NCBI RefSeq assembly: GCF_017355785.1
Contig: NZ_JAFEWE010000001.1
Span: 434,001-498,000 of the forward strand
Direction of reading: 5' to 3'
Origin: Desertivirga arenae
GTDB taxonomy: Bacteria > Bacteroidota > Bacteroidia > Sphingobacteriales > Sphingobacteriaceae
Length of the DNA stretch: 64,000 bases
Shown piece by piece: positions 39,660 through 49,261 of this stretch. Position 1 is the stretch's first letter; each line of letters starts with the position of its first letter. Position numbers and translations under genes: made by a program. The notes below the pieces were generated by a model. It saw nothing but the letters and a program-made list of their open reading frames with translations. It had not been told where the DNA came from and made no database searches.

Positions 39660-39860
39660 TCGTTATTAAAGTCTATCATCAGATGCCGTAAAACAAACTA
39701 TCTTTACCTAACAGTTCTTTATTTACGGATTTAATTGGTTAGGATCAATTTTAAGCCTTTTTTTAGATACTGGGAACGCTATCAGCTAAATAATTTATGC
39801 AAACGATGCCGGAATTGGTAATCGGGCAGGCAAATTAACAGAATTAATAAAATTGCAACC

Positions 39861-40781
39861 ATGAACATACGCTATATCATCCCCTTTATCCTCGTCTTGA
39901 GCTTCTGCTTTAAAAATTCAAGGCCTCAGCAGCTCCTGTTAGATGTGAAAGAACTCTCGTCGGATAAGTATGAAGGACGAAAGGCTGGAACTGAAGGGAG
40001 CAGAAAAGCAGCCGGATACATTATCGAGCGATTTAAAGAAATAGGACTTCAACGAGTAAATAATAGCTGGAAACAGGAATTTAAACTTAATGGCTCGAAA
40101 AAAGGAGCATTTCCAGGAATTAATGTAATGGGTTCTATACCAGGAAAGAGAAAAGATCTCATTATTGTTTCCGCTCATTATGATCACCTCGGAAAAATAA
40201 ATGGAGCAATTTATAACGGAGCAGATGACAATGCTTCTGGAGTTGCCGGATTGCTCGCAATGGCAACTTACTTTAAAAACAATCCTCCTGAATTTACGCT
40301 TCTGTTTGTTTGTTTCGATGCAGAGGAAAGCGGATTGCAGGGTTCGAAAACATTTGTTTCCACCCCTCCTGTTCCCCTCAATCTTGTCGCTTTAAATATC
40401 AACTTAGATATGATCAGCAGGGCCGACAACAAAAAAATATTCGTTTGTGGGACCCATCACTTTCCATACTTGAAGAAATACGTCACAAATAACAATAAAG
40501 GCGAAGTAAAATTGCTGGCAGGGCATGATGACCCAAGATTAGGGAGAGATGATTGGACCAATCAAAGTGACCATTACTCCTTTTATCAAAAACATATTCC
40601 ATTTTTATACTTTGGAGTAGAGGACCACCCCGACTATCACAGATATACTGACGACTATGAAAAAATTGATAGGGAGACGTTTTCAAACACTTCAGAATTG
40701 CTCACAAAAACCGTCGCTGACCTGGATAAAAAATTAAGTCTTCAGAAAACTTTCAGAGAAAAATTAATTATGGAAAAATAG
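39861..40781 (+). CDS. M28 family zinc aminopeptidase
   Basis: 306 residues with a signal-like N-terminus (MNIRYIIPFILVLSFCF). Metal ligands and catalytic residues appear in order: SAHYDHLG (His, Asp), GADDNASGVAG (bridging Asp), FDAEESGLQGS (general base Glu and ligand Glu), NLDMIS (Asp), and DHPDYHRYTDDYEKID (final His). It probably releases N-terminal residues from peptides in the periplasm. DELSSDKYEGR-type start (ELSSDKYEGRKAGTEGSRKA) is typical of the group. Confidence 0.93.
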   Translation: MNIRYIIPFILVLSFCFKNSRPQQLLLDVKELSSDKYEGRKAGTEGSRKAAGYIIERFKEIGLQRVNNSWKQEFKLNGSKKGAFPGINVMGSIPGKRKDLIIVSAHYDHLGKINGAIYNGADDNASGVAGLLAMATYFKNNPPEFTLLFVCFDAEESGLQGSKTFVSTPPVPLNLVALNINLDMISRADNKKIFVCGTHHFPYLKKYVTNNNKGEVKLLAGHDDPRLGRDDWTNQSDHYSFYQKHIPFLYFGVEDHPDYHRYTDDYEKIDRETFSNTSELLTKTVADLDKKLSLQKTFREKLIMEK

Positions 40782-40900
40782 CCAGGGATACCACCTTCTG
40801 TTCATCAAGGATTTTGATGCGTTGGTGTAATAATTTAGATTTGTTATCAAAAAAAATCAGATCTTCAATGCACCATTTTTACAGTAAAAGATAAAAATCT

Positions 40901-41080
40901 ATGTTAATTGATGGCGACCCGAACCTCACAGAACTGCTGTTTTACTCCATTAAAATACAGCTATCCATCGAAGACCTTTCGAAGGAGATCAGAGCAATAC
41001 ATCATGCGATTCATCAGGAGCGCTTTGTCCGCAATGTAGAATCTAACATTCTTTTAGCAAACCGGGAATCAGAAAACTGA
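40901..41080 (+). CDS. Small 59-residue protein of unknown function
   Basis: Begins MLIDGDPNLTELLFYSIKIQ and continues as an amphipathic helix (LSIEDLSKEIRAIHHAIHQE) ending ESEN. No membrane segment. The composition and a single clean ATG suggest a real cytoplasmic helical protein. It stands alone between the M28 gene and a strong terminator. Confidence 0.5.
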   Translation: MLIDGDPNLTELLFYSIKIQLSIEDLSKEIRAIHHAIHQERFVRNVESNILLANRESEN

Positions 41081-41187
41081 AACTCTTCTCGCCCTTAAAG
41101 AATACTACCATTTCGTGTGGCTTGATTACATACATTTTTGATTTTAAAATTACAGCCGGGCTGCTCAAACTAATCCTGAATAGAAAT

Positions 41188-41228
41188 GGCAGCTGATAGG
41201 AGATTAATTAATTATCCTATCAGCTGCC
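41188..41228. terminator. Perfect 14-base-pair bidirectional terminator
   Basis: GGCAGCTGATAGGA (41188-41201) pairs with TCCTATCAGCTGCC (41215-41228). It separates the small plus-strand gene from the SusD gene, which ends at 41250 on the minus strand. Confidence 0.8.
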
Positions 41229-41249
41229 GTTATTTCAAGTCCTGAATAC

Positions 41250-43073
41250 CTAATATTTAGGATGTTGCTGCCCTCTTAGTCCTGGATTAATATCTATTGT
41301 GGATGTAGCCAGTGGCAGGATTTCTACTTTCTCTTTTTCGAGGCCTCTGAATAGTCCAGTAACAACAGGTGCTGTAGGCGATAATACTCCCTGAGAATTG
41401 AGAGGCGAAGCATTATGCATCCTGAGCACAGAGAAACCTTGTTGAACCAGAGCAGTGGAATCTGTTTTGGTTAGCGATTTATAACCAGTGTAAGGAACGG
41501 CAATTACAGGATCTTCAAAACCAGTTGCTTTTTCAATCTTATAAGCCCTGTGCGAATCCACATTCTGGTACTCTCCTGTCCGTTGAGCTAGTCTGATCAA
41601 CTTTTGCTTTGTCTCTGTTAACGCCTCATACAAGATTCCCCAACGGGCAAGATCTGTCCTTCTAAGAGCCTCAAAGCCAAGTTCAAACTTACGTTCATTG
41701 ATAATAGCTTGTCTAAAATCAGTGTAGGTAGTTGGCGTTGTTCCTATCTTTGTTGCATCTCCACCAAAACCACGTTTCCTTACTTCTTCAAAAGCGGCAA
41801 TTGCCGCGGCTGTAGGACCATTATTGTATTCATTCAATGCTTCAGCATACATCAACAAAACGTCAGAATAACGAAGGACCGGCCAATTGATATCGCGTTG
41901 ATTAATGGCCGTGCCAATCGCCTTTCCCCAGGTAGACCTGAACTTACCAATTGTATTACTTGAATAAGTGTTCATCAAACGGCTATTATCATTTTGAATA
42001 CCATAGTTAGCAATGGTTACATCCCGTCGCTGATCTCCTTCAAGAAAGTCAAACCAATAGGTAGGTGTTACTGCCATAGCAGGTTGACTTTTACCAAAGA
42101 AACTGGATGTGTGAATAAACATTCCATTAGTGTAACCGACAGCAGAGCCATTGTTATCTTTACCGAACTGACCGTACTCCAGCATATTTTCACTGTTGTA
42201 ACGATTATTAATAAGGTCTTTCCACACCGTCTCGAATTTAGGAAGCAAAGCATTTTCTTTCTTGTCTATTACAGCCTTACAGGCATCTGCTGCTATTTTA
42301 TAAAGTTCCTTAATTCTTTGGGCGTCCGCCCTCTGAGCAATCTTTACTGAAGCCGGTGAATACGTGTTCAAATCCCAGCGAAGAGAATACCCTGCAGCAT
42401 ATAATGCAACACGAGCCAGAATCCCATAAGCTGCATTTTTTGTAAAACGTTCTGCAGTAGGCACAGCTCCTGCACTCTTCCAGGGAAGTAGCTCTACTGC
42501 CTTTTGGAGGTCAGCAATACATCGATCATAAATAGTATCCCTGCTTACCCTTGATGACTCAAAAGTAGTAAGTTGCACTGCAGGAATATCCGTATATGGA
42601 ACGTCCCCAAAAAAACGGACCAGATTCCAGTAGTTCATTGCACGAATTGCATAGGATTCGCCCAAAAGCATATTTAATCGTGCTTTATCAGCTTCTGAAG
42701 TCACTTGCATTTTTTGGATGCCTGCTATTGCTGCATTCACGTACTCTATTCCGAGGTACATTGCAGAATAGGTAGAAGTAGGAATATTTGCGGTGGTATA
42801 AACATAATTAGCCACCTGGTTCTTACTATTCGTTTCTCCTTCTGTAGACATACATTCATCAGTTCCCATTCCAAACTGGTAATAAAGCTCTCGATTGAAG
42901 GTTTGCTCATAAGCTCCTACTACGGCCATTTCAGCCCTCGCAGGAGTAGTGAAAATTGTTTCATTGTTGAAGCTATCGGCCGCGGGGCGATCCAAAAATT
43001 TCTCACATGAACTTAAGCCGGCTAATGCAAAGAGAACACTGCTTAACCCTAATATTTTTCTCATGATTTTCAT
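41250..43073 (-). CDS. SusD/RagB family nutrient-binding outer-membrane lipoprotein
   Basis: 607 residues with lipoprotein signal (LFALAGLSSCEKFLDRP). Conserved SusD features are AVVGAYEQTFNR, the TPR core (LLGESYAIRAMNYWNLVRFF, FTKNAAYGILARVALYAAGY) and the C-terminal WPVLRYSDVLLMYAEALNEY, then ERKFELGFEALRRTDLARWG. It sits on the surface as the lid over the SusC barrel and captures glycan. The SusC gene ends 15 bases upstream, so the two are co-transcribed. Confidence 0.95.
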   Translation of the reverse strand: MKIMRKILGLSSVLFALAGLSSCEKFLDRPAADSFNNETIFTTPARAEMAVVGAYEQTFNRELYYQFGMGTDECMSTEGETNSKNQVANYVYTTANIPTSTYSAMYLGIEYVNAAIAGIQKMQVTSEADKARLNMLLGESYAIRAMNYWNLVRFFGDVPYTDIPAVQLTTFESSRVSRDTIYDRCIADLQKAVELLPWKSAGAVPTAERFTKNAAYGILARVALYAAGYSLRWDLNTYSPASVKIAQRADAQRIKELYKIAADACKAVIDKKENALLPKFETVWKDLINNRYNSENMLEYGQFGKDNNGSAVGYTNGMFIHTSSFFGKSQPAMAVTPTYWFDFLEGDQRRDVTIANYGIQNDNSRLMNTYSSNTIGKFRSTWGKAIGTAINQRDINWPVLRYSDVLLMYAEALNEYNNGPTAAAIAAFEEVRKRGFGGDATKIGTTPTTYTDFRQAIINERKFELGFEALRRTDLARWGILYEALTETKQKLIRLAQRTGEYQNVDSHRAYKIEKATGFEDPVIAVPYTGYKSLTKTDSTALVQQGFSVLRMHNASPLNSQGVLSPTAPVVTGLFRGLEKEKVEILPLATSTIDINPGLRGQQHPKY

Positions 43074-43087
43074 TAGAATAACTTTTA

Positions 43088-46000
43088 TTAGAATGATACA
43101 TTTAAACCTACCACATATGTCTTAACTCTCGGATAAGCTGAATTATCGACGCCCATCGTAAGAACTGTATTATCTACATCATTTGCAGAAGACACCTCAG
43201 GATCGTAGCCTTTGTACTTGGTGAAAGTATATAGATTATTCACCGTAGCATAGATCCTTGCATTCTTAAGCTTCACTTTACTACTGATTAACTTAGGAAT
43301 AGTGTAGCCCATGGTTACCGTTCCAATTCTCAGGAATGAACCATCTTCAACATAATAATCCAGAGCATCTGTTATAGCAATTGAATTTCTTGCATTCAAA
43401 CTCCATACAGCTTTCTTATCATACTGTTGAGGATTTAGTGCAGCCAGCCTGGCAAGGTCAGTAGTTTCACGACCGGTATTAGGATCAATTAAAGTGAAAC
43501 GATCACGTGTAACTCCGAGTTGATTTTGATTAGGCAGGTAGGGCCCAATAAACCGCTGAGTATTCATATTAAAAACGTCATTCCCTACCATAAAGTTCAT
43601 GAATACAGTAAGATCAAAGTTTTTATAGTTTAAGGTATTGGTAAAACCTCCCTGGAATTTTGGCTGGGCATTTCCAATTACCACACGGTCTGCCGTTGAC
43701 CACACCGGGCTTCCATTTACATTCTCGCCTGCCGTTGTCACATACTTCAAATCTCCTGGCTTAACTCCGGTACCTGTAGCATTACTTTTTGGTCGTGCAA
43801 TTTCCGGTTTAAGGGAATAAGTTCCGTTAGCATTCTGAGTAAAATCATCAGTTGTATAAATACCATCGTATTTATAGCCGTAGAACTGGCCCAAAGGTTG
43901 ACCTACTTTGATCATATAATCGATCCGGCTTCCGTAATTCCTGGTAAAATAATCTGCATCAGACTTACCATAGATCTTCAGCACCTTAGACCGATTAACA
44001 GCAATATTAAAATTGGTATTCCAGCGGAAGTCCTTTTTCCGAACATTTATAGTGCTAAGGACCGCCTCAAAACCTCTGTTCCGGAAAGAACCTATGTTTT
44101 GAGTTTGAGCAGGATAACCTGTAGACGCAGGGATAGCATTTTCAATCAATAGGTCATCTGAAATATTATTATACCAATCAAGACCTACACTTATCCTGCT
44201 TTTCAAAAAATCTGCATCCAATCCAATATTAGTCGATTTGATTTTCTCCCATACCAGTGCACTATTACCGAGCATGTTATTAGGAACTAGTGTTGGATAC
44301 TTCAGGTTATTAATGGTATAGCTTCCCGAAACATAACTTGTTGCATAAACATAGTTCTTTATATTATTGTTACCCGAGGTACCATATCCTACACGGAGTT
44401 TCAAGTTATCAAATACCTTCTGATCCTTCATAAAGCCCTCTTCAGAAATCCGCCATGCTGCTGAAGCAGAAGGGAACATTCCCCATTTATTACCTGTACC
44501 GAACTTCGACGAGCCGTCTGACCTTAAAGTAAAGTTAGCTATATATTTCCCTTTATAATTATAGGCCACCCGACCAAAGAAAGATAGCAGAGTAAAATTT
44601 CCCCGGTTAGAGTTATACCTGTTTTTTGTATTTGAAGCCAAAGAAACATCATCCAACTCAAAATTAGCCTCGGGAAATTCATAATACGTGTTTTCCAGCC
44701 CGAGAGCTTCTTCGTATAGGGTCTCCTGGCCAAGCAGCAAGTTCAACTGGTGCTTATTAAGATCCTGTTTCCAGTTAAGGGTATTAGTAAGCTGCCATGC
44801 CGATTTTTCAAAATTATTCCTTGAGCCATAAGGACCTCCATTGGTAATTGCTGTCTGGGTGCGTCCATCATCCCAAAAATCATTTCTCCTCTGCTCCCAG
44901 GAATAGCTTCCCGCTGTACGGAACATTAGATTTTTAGTGATGTCTAACTCCAATCCAGCATTCGCTACCGCTTGTCTTGTAAACCCTGTATTGGTTACCG
45001 CATCATTAGTGATGATGGGATTATAGATGTCATATTGAGAGTTAATTGCCTTCATCTCATCACTCAAGTCTGTAAAAAGCAGCTGATCCTTGGTATATTT
45101 CACACCACCAGTACTGGGTTGAAGTACGCTCATTTTCAATGTTCCACCCAACGAGCCTCCGCCATCTATTCTTCTGCTGTTTACATACACATTGAAATCC
45201 GAACGAAAGCCTTTCAATACCTCATGGTTCAATTTAAATCTTAAACCATTCTTACTGTAACCATACTTATCCAGAATACCATTCTGACCAGTATTATTAT
45301 AGCTAAGCATAAAACGTGTTTTCTCGGTTCCTGAAGTTATGTTTACGTTGTGATTCTGTGTTACAGCATGTCCTCCAAAAACTTCATCCTGCCAGTCTAT
45401 TGTTTCGGCTGAACTATATTGACTATTAATTCGAGCAGCCGCACCTGTATAAAAATCAGGAGCATTGATATCACCACCGAAATAGGCCGCCCATTGATCT
45501 TGCTTTCCTGCCAATAACTGATACTCATACTGATATTTCGCATAATCCAGGGCGTTAAGTACCGGAAGTTTCTGACTTAGTCCCTCGAACCCAAAGTAGG
45601 TATTATAGGTTAGTTCGGTCTTGCCCGCCTTACCCGATTTGGTTGTGATTAAAACCACCCCATTTGATCCGCGTGCTCCGTAAATTGCAGTGGAAGAAGC
45701 ATCTTTTAGTACATCAATACTAGCAATGTCATTAATATCTACGTTACTTAAGCCGTTATCCATCTGGAAACCATCCACGATATACAAGGGCTCTGTAGAT
45801 TGAGTAATAGAAGCACCGCCACGAACAGTGATATTGTAGTTCGCCCCTGGTGCCCCGCTTTGAGTAACAATGTTTACGCCGGCTACTTTACCAGTTAAAG
45901 CCTGTGCGGCCGTAGTAACAGGAGCTATTCTTAAATCCTCCCCACTCACTGAAGCAGAGGCACCGGTAAGATCTTTACGCCTGACAGTAGCATATCCAAT

Positions 46001-46645
46001 GGCCACCACTTCGTTCAAAGCAGTTGGTGCTGCAGTCATTATCACATCAATTACAGGCTTATTTGCAACAACTTCCTTCGTAGCAAAACCGAGATAAGTA
46101 AAAACGAGTACAGCATTTTCATCCGGAACGGTAATTGCGTATCGACCGTCAACACCCGTCATTGATCCAGTCTTAGCACCTTTAACCTTGACCGCAACAC
46201 CTATTAAAGGTTGCTTGTCTGTATCTACTACAAGACCAGTTACACGAATGGCTGTTGCAGCCCTCTGTCCGGTCTTTTCCTCAATTTTAGGGGTAATAAT
46301 AACGGTGTTCTGTTTAATAACATAACCTAGTTTTTGACCGAGGAGACATTTATCGAGAGCTTCCTGAATACTCGCATCCTTAAGTTGAATACTGCTGATA
46401 CGAACATTTTTGATGAGTTTGGCATCATAAAAAATATTGTAGCCGCTTTGGTCCCTTATCTCGTTAAGGGTTTGGCTTAGCGAGGAATTTCGTTTATCCA
46501 GACTAATCTTCTGTGCTAAAAAAGAAGCACTAACCTGCATAAAAGCCATCAGGCTCAGAAAAAAAGTTAGTTTCATAATGCGGAAATAATTTGAATGGCG
46601 ACAGGATTTCCACCTGCATAGAATTGCACTGTAGATTTTATACAT
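43088..46645 (-). CDS. SusC/RagA family TonB-linked outer-membrane transporter with STN domain
   Basis: 1185 residues. An N-terminal leader (or signal starting at a downstream Met, MKLTFFLSLMAFMQVSAS) is followed by an STN domain at about 55-115 (SLSQTLNEIRDQSGYNIFYD). Next come the CarboxypepD_reg domain (VTGLVVDTDKQPLIGVAV), a SusC motif region (VVAIGYATVRRKDLTG), the plug (AQALTGKVAGVNIVTQSG, SIDVLKDASSTAIYGARGS) and a large barrel ending VGLNVSF. The STN domain marks it as a transporter that signals to FecR. It imports an oligosaccharide captured by SusD; the plant-glycan substrate is inferred from the enzymes 5 kb away. Confidence 0.96.
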   Translation of the reverse strand: MYKIYSAILCRWKSCRHSNYFRIMKLTFFLSLMAFMQVSASFLAQKISLDKRNSSLSQTLNEIRDQSGYNIFYDAKLIKNVRISSIQLKDASIQEALDKCLLGQKLGYVIKQNTVIITPKIEEKTGQRAATAIRVTGLVVDTDKQPLIGVAVKVKGAKTGSMTGVDGRYAITVPDENAVLVFTYLGFATKEVVANKPVIDVIMTAAPTALNEVVAIGYATVRRKDLTGASASVSGEDLRIAPVTTAAQALTGKVAGVNIVTQSGAPGANYNITVRGGASITQSTEPLYIVDGFQMDNGLSNVDINDIASIDVLKDASSTAIYGARGSNGVVLITTKSGKAGKTELTYNTYFGFEGLSQKLPVLNALDYAKYQYEYQLLAGKQDQWAAYFGGDINAPDFYTGAAARINSQYSSAETIDWQDEVFGGHAVTQNHNVNITSGTEKTRFMLSYNNTGQNGILDKYGYSKNGLRFKLNHEVLKGFRSDFNVYVNSRRIDGGGSLGGTLKMSVLQPSTGGVKYTKDQLLFTDLSDEMKAINSQYDIYNPIITNDAVTNTGFTRQAVANAGLELDITKNLMFRTAGSYSWEQRRNDFWDDGRTQTAITNGGPYGSRNNFEKSAWQLTNTLNWKQDLNKHQLNLLLGQETLYEEALGLENTYYEFPEANFELDDVSLASNTKNRYNSNRGNFTLLSFFGRVAYNYKGKYIANFTLRSDGSSKFGTGNKWGMFPSASAAWRISEEGFMKDQKVFDNLKLRVGYGTSGNNNIKNYVYATSYVSGSYTINNLKYPTLVPNNMLGNSALVWEKIKSTNIGLDADFLKSRISVGLDWYNNISDDLLIENAIPASTGYPAQTQNIGSFRNRGFEAVLSTINVRKKDFRWNTNFNIAVNRSKVLKIYGKSDADYFTRNYGSRIDYMIKVGQPLGQFYGYKYDGIYTTDDFTQNANGTYSLKPEIARPKSNATGTGVKPGDLKYVTTAGENVNGSPVWSTADRVVIGNAQPKFQGGFTNTLNYKNFDLTVFMNFMVGNDVFNMNTQRFIGPYLPNQNQLGVTRDRFTLIDPNTGRETTDLARLAALNPQQYDKKAVWSLNARNSIAITDALDYYVEDGSFLRIGTVTMGYTIPKLISSKVKLKNARIYATVNNLYTFTKYKGYDPEVSSANDVDNTVLTMGVDNSAYPRVKTYVVGLNVSF

Positions 46646-46784
46646 TTGAATGTAGGATTCGTAAAAAATAGGTTCGTTAACTGGATTTTAAAAACGGGTT
46701 CTAACTTCGGCCTTGCCATCATTCCGGAGGCGGTGCGAACGCTTCCGGTTTGATTTGTTTTTGTAACCCTGTAGAAGTAGTTGT

Positions 46785-47927
46785 TTAGTTCATTATGGTT
46801 ACCCTCCTTCCCTCAATTTTGTAATTTATTCCACCGGCTAGTTTCATCATTTCCAGTATCTCGGTAATCTCTTTAAAACGGGAAACGGCACCCCCGAATT
46901 CTTTGTCCCTTACGTCGCCTTCCAGCACTACTTCCACATCATACCAACGGGAGATTTTATGTGCAACTGCAGCTATATTTTCATCATGAAAAATAAACAA
47001 GCCATTCTTCCATGATACCGCTTCCTGTATATCTGCTCTCTGGGTTGATATGTCCTCTTCTGCGAGCTTCGCCGTTGCTGCATAACCTGGCGTGAGCAAC
47101 ACACTGCTTCCCTTATGTTCAAATCTCACACTCCCCTCTAACAAAGTGGTCTTTACCAGGCCGTCTTCAGCATATGCAGAAACATTAAAATGAGTACCCA
47201 ATACTTTGACTTCCGTTCCGCTAGCTTCAACTATGAAAGGTTTTTCTTTATTTTTTGCGACTTCAAAATAACCTTCTCCAATAAGCTGGACCTTCCGTTG
47301 GTGCCCATTAAAAGCGAGTGGAAATCGAATGGATGAGCTTGCATTTAGCCAAACTTTAGAGCCATCTGCCAATACAATGCTATACCTCCCACCTTTAGGG
47401 GTCGAAATAACATGATAAAGAGTTTCGTCCACTGAAAGTTGCTCTTTTAGTCCGCTAAGGTTGTAAACCAATAACCCGTCTTTCTCCTTATGAAGTTTAA
47501 TGCCAAACTCAGTTGTTAAATTGTTTTGTGTTGAATCAAGTAATATTTTCTTTCCATCTGATAAGGTTAAATAGGCTTTATCTTCTGCAGGAAGTACTGG
47601 TTTATAGGATGCTTTTGTGATCTGCTTATTTCTGGATATATTTCTATTCAGAAATAACATGCCTACAGATAGTATAATTAAAAGAGAGGCAGCAATTGGA
47701 AATGAATACCTGAAGAACCTTTTTCTCCGGCTTGAGGCAGCTACACTTGAAGAAACGGCATTAGAAATCTCATAATAGATCTCTTCCCTATCCCCCATAC
47801 CCTCATTCCAGCTATCGTTATCCAGCTGTATCTGATCGTTATAGGCTTTTAACTGTTCTTGTTCTTCAACAGTAGCCTTACCAGACAAATATTTCTCAGA
47901 GAGCCTGATGAATTCTTCGCGGTTCAT
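46785..47927 (-). CDS. FecR family anti-sigma factor (SusCD locus)
   Basis: 380 residues from ATG 47927 (MNREEFIRLSEKYLSGKA). N-terminal cytoplasmic segment, membrane helix at about 72-92 (YSFPIAASLLIILSVGMLF), FecR domain around YHVISTPKGGRYSIVLADGS and AKNKEKPFIVEASGTEVKVL, and C-terminal DUF4974 (KISRWYDVEVVLEGDVRDKE). It diverges from the sigma gene at 48046 instead of following it, so sigma and anti-sigma levels can be set separately. SusC lies 140 bases downstream. Confidence 0.94.
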   Translation of the reverse strand: MNREEFIRLSEKYLSGKATVEEQEQLKAYNDQIQLDNDSWNEGMGDREEIYYEISNAVSSSVAASSRRKRFFRYSFPIAASLLIILSVGMLFLNRNISRNKQITKASYKPVLPAEDKAYLTLSDGKKILLDSTQNNLTTEFGIKLHKEKDGLLVYNLSGLKEQLSVDETLYHVISTPKGGRYSIVLADGSKVWLNASSSIRFPLAFNGHQRKVQLIGEGYFEVAKNKEKPFIVEASGTEVKVLGTHFNVSAYAEDGLVKTTLLEGSVRFEHKGSSVLLTPGYAATAKLAEEDISTQRADIQEAVSWKNGLFIFHDENIAAVAHKISRWYDVEVVLEGDVRDKEFGGAVSRFKEITEILEMMKLAGGINYKIEGRRVTIMN

Positions 47928-48045
47928 TAATTGGTATTTATAATGAGATAGTGTAAAGTTTAAGAGACTCCTCACATAAAATTTAAAAAAAATTTTAATT
48001 TGATTTTCTATCCTGAAATAGCTTACTTGGCACTACCATATTATA

Positions 48046-48645
48046 ATGCCTGACTTTACTATAAGCGATACTGAACTTTGGTCATCTATTCAATCCGGTG
48101 ACGCCCGCGCTCTTGAAAGCTTGCTTGATAGGTATTGGATACGTCTGTACAAAACAGCATTAAAACTTACCAAAGATCCGGAGCTTAGCAAAGAAATAGT
48201 ACATGATGTATTTCTTAACATCTGGGAAAGGAAGGAGGCGCTTGTAATAGAATCATTCCCACACTTCATGCTTACAGCGGTGAGATACCAGTATTACAAT
48301 AGAACAAGGTTAGCCAAGGCTCCCGTGATGCTCGTTGATAATTATGATAAGTTTAATAATACCCTTACAGCAAACGAAGGTGAAGTAAGACAAATTGAAC
48401 TTGAGCTTGTTAATACTATTCGAGGGCAAATTTTACCACTGCCAAAGCGTTGCCAGGAAATATTTCTTATGAGCAAAACAGAGCATTTATCGAACTCAGA
48501 AATTGCCGACAAACTTCAGATCTCTAAAAGAACAGTAGAAAATCAACTGTCCATCGCTCTTAAATACCTAAGAAAAGTTCTGAAGAACAACTTTCTTACT
48601 GTAATGGAAATTACGACATTGATGCTTTCTCCTCTTTATCTATGA
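48046..48645 (+). CDS. ECF sigma factor controlling the SusCD locus
   Basis: 199 residues. Region 2 at about 25-90 (LLDRYWIRLYKTALKLTKDP, EIVHDVFLNIWERKEALV), region 4 at about 125-180 (ILPLPKRCQEIFLMSKTEHL, SNSEIADKLQISKRTVENQL). The sequence is a FecI/RpoE relative like the one at 467 but clearly different. It is transcribed away from FecR and SusC. Its last 35 bases overlap the opposing pentad-repeat gene. Confidence 0.93.
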   Translation: MPDFTISDTELWSSIQSGDARALESLLDRYWIRLYKTALKLTKDPELSKEIVHDVFLNIWERKEALVIESFPHFMLTAVRYQYYNRTRLAKAPVMLVDNYDKFNNTLTANEGEVRQIELELVNTIRGQILPLPKRCQEIFLMSKTEHLSNSEIADKLQISKRTVENQLSIALKYLRKVLKNNFLTVMEITTLMLSPLYL

Positions 48646-48925
48646 TCAGATGATCCACTTTAAGCTCTCCAATGTGGAGTTGCTGGATTCTCGCCCTTTT
48701 TATTTTTAATTTTCCAATAGCCAAAGCACCTATAGCCAAAGCGCCAACAGACATCGCACCTATAGCGAAAGCGCCCATGGCAACTGCTCCAATTGATAGC
48801 GCGCCAACAGCTCTGGCTCCAATTGCCTGTGCTCCTACTGCCTCCGCACCATTAGCTTCCGCCCCTGTAGCTGAAGCAGCAAGGCCCTTAAGTAATTTTA
48901 TATTTACTAGCTTCTGAATTTTCAT
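48611..48925 (-). CDS. Pentad-repeat (AxGAx) protein
   Basis: 104 residues. After MKIQKLVNIKLLKGLAASA come about ten tandem five-residue units of the form A-(I/V/M/E)-G-A-x, changing at the C-terminal end into units with charged or polar residues (KIKRA RIQQL HIGEL KVDHL). No signal peptide or clear charge pattern for a membrane helix. The five-residue period suggests a short beta-solenoid, like pentapeptide-repeat or bactofilin-type proteins, though the consensus differs. It overlaps the 3' end of the sigma gene by 35 bases. Function unknown. The complementary strand is also open because of the 15-base period. Confidence 0.6.
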   Translation of the reverse strand: MKIQKLVNIKLLKGLAASATGAEANGAEAVGAQAIGARAVGALSIGAVAMGAFAIGAMSVGALAIGALAIGKLKIKRARIQQLHIGELKVDHLIIDKEEKASMS

Positions 48926-48989
48926 AGGTCATTATGTTGATTAAACTCTTAAACCTATAAAACGCCGGGTGGTTCAATAAAAAATGTAA

Positions 48990-49199
48990 TTACAATAAAA
49001 ACCAATGAATGTAGGAGCATTCAGAACAAACAAGGCAAGTTGCACTCTTATTTGCCCAATCGAAATTAAAGAAGCTGGCTGCGGCTGTATTTAATTGAGC
49101 CTCTCGTTTCCAGAATGTGTCGCTGTTACAAACATGACAGATGAATTTTCTATTATGAATTTCGTAACTCGAAGGTTCGTCTTCAGAAAATAATCCCAT
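48990..49199 (-). CDS. Small zinc-ribbon protein
   Basis: 69 residues. Two CxxC knuckles (FICHVCNSDTFWKR and ATCLVCSECSYIHWFL) flank a 30-residue linker rich in Ala and Phe, a zinc-ribbon layout. It resembles small nucleic-acid-binding zinc-ribbon proteins of Bacteroidota. No other domain is visible. Confidence 0.7.
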   Translation of the reverse strand: MGLFSEDEPSSYEIHNRKFICHVCNSDTFWKREAQLNTAAASFFNFDWANKSATCLVCSECSYIHWFLL

Positions 49200-49261
49200 A
49201 TCTTAAGGTTAAGTGACTCTAATATAGGAGAAATTAGCGTTAAAGTGAAATACCTAAAATC

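Noticed and set aside
46745-46790. TTGTAAC near 46756 as another ECF promoter
   Set aside because: No CGTA at the required spacing, and neighbouring genes run on the other strand.
48672-48917. Plus-strand frame of Ala-Pro-rich repeats antisense to the pentad-repeat gene
   Set aside because: It is open only because the 15-base repeat keeps all frames free of stops; the minus-strand frame has a better start and a polar C-terminus.
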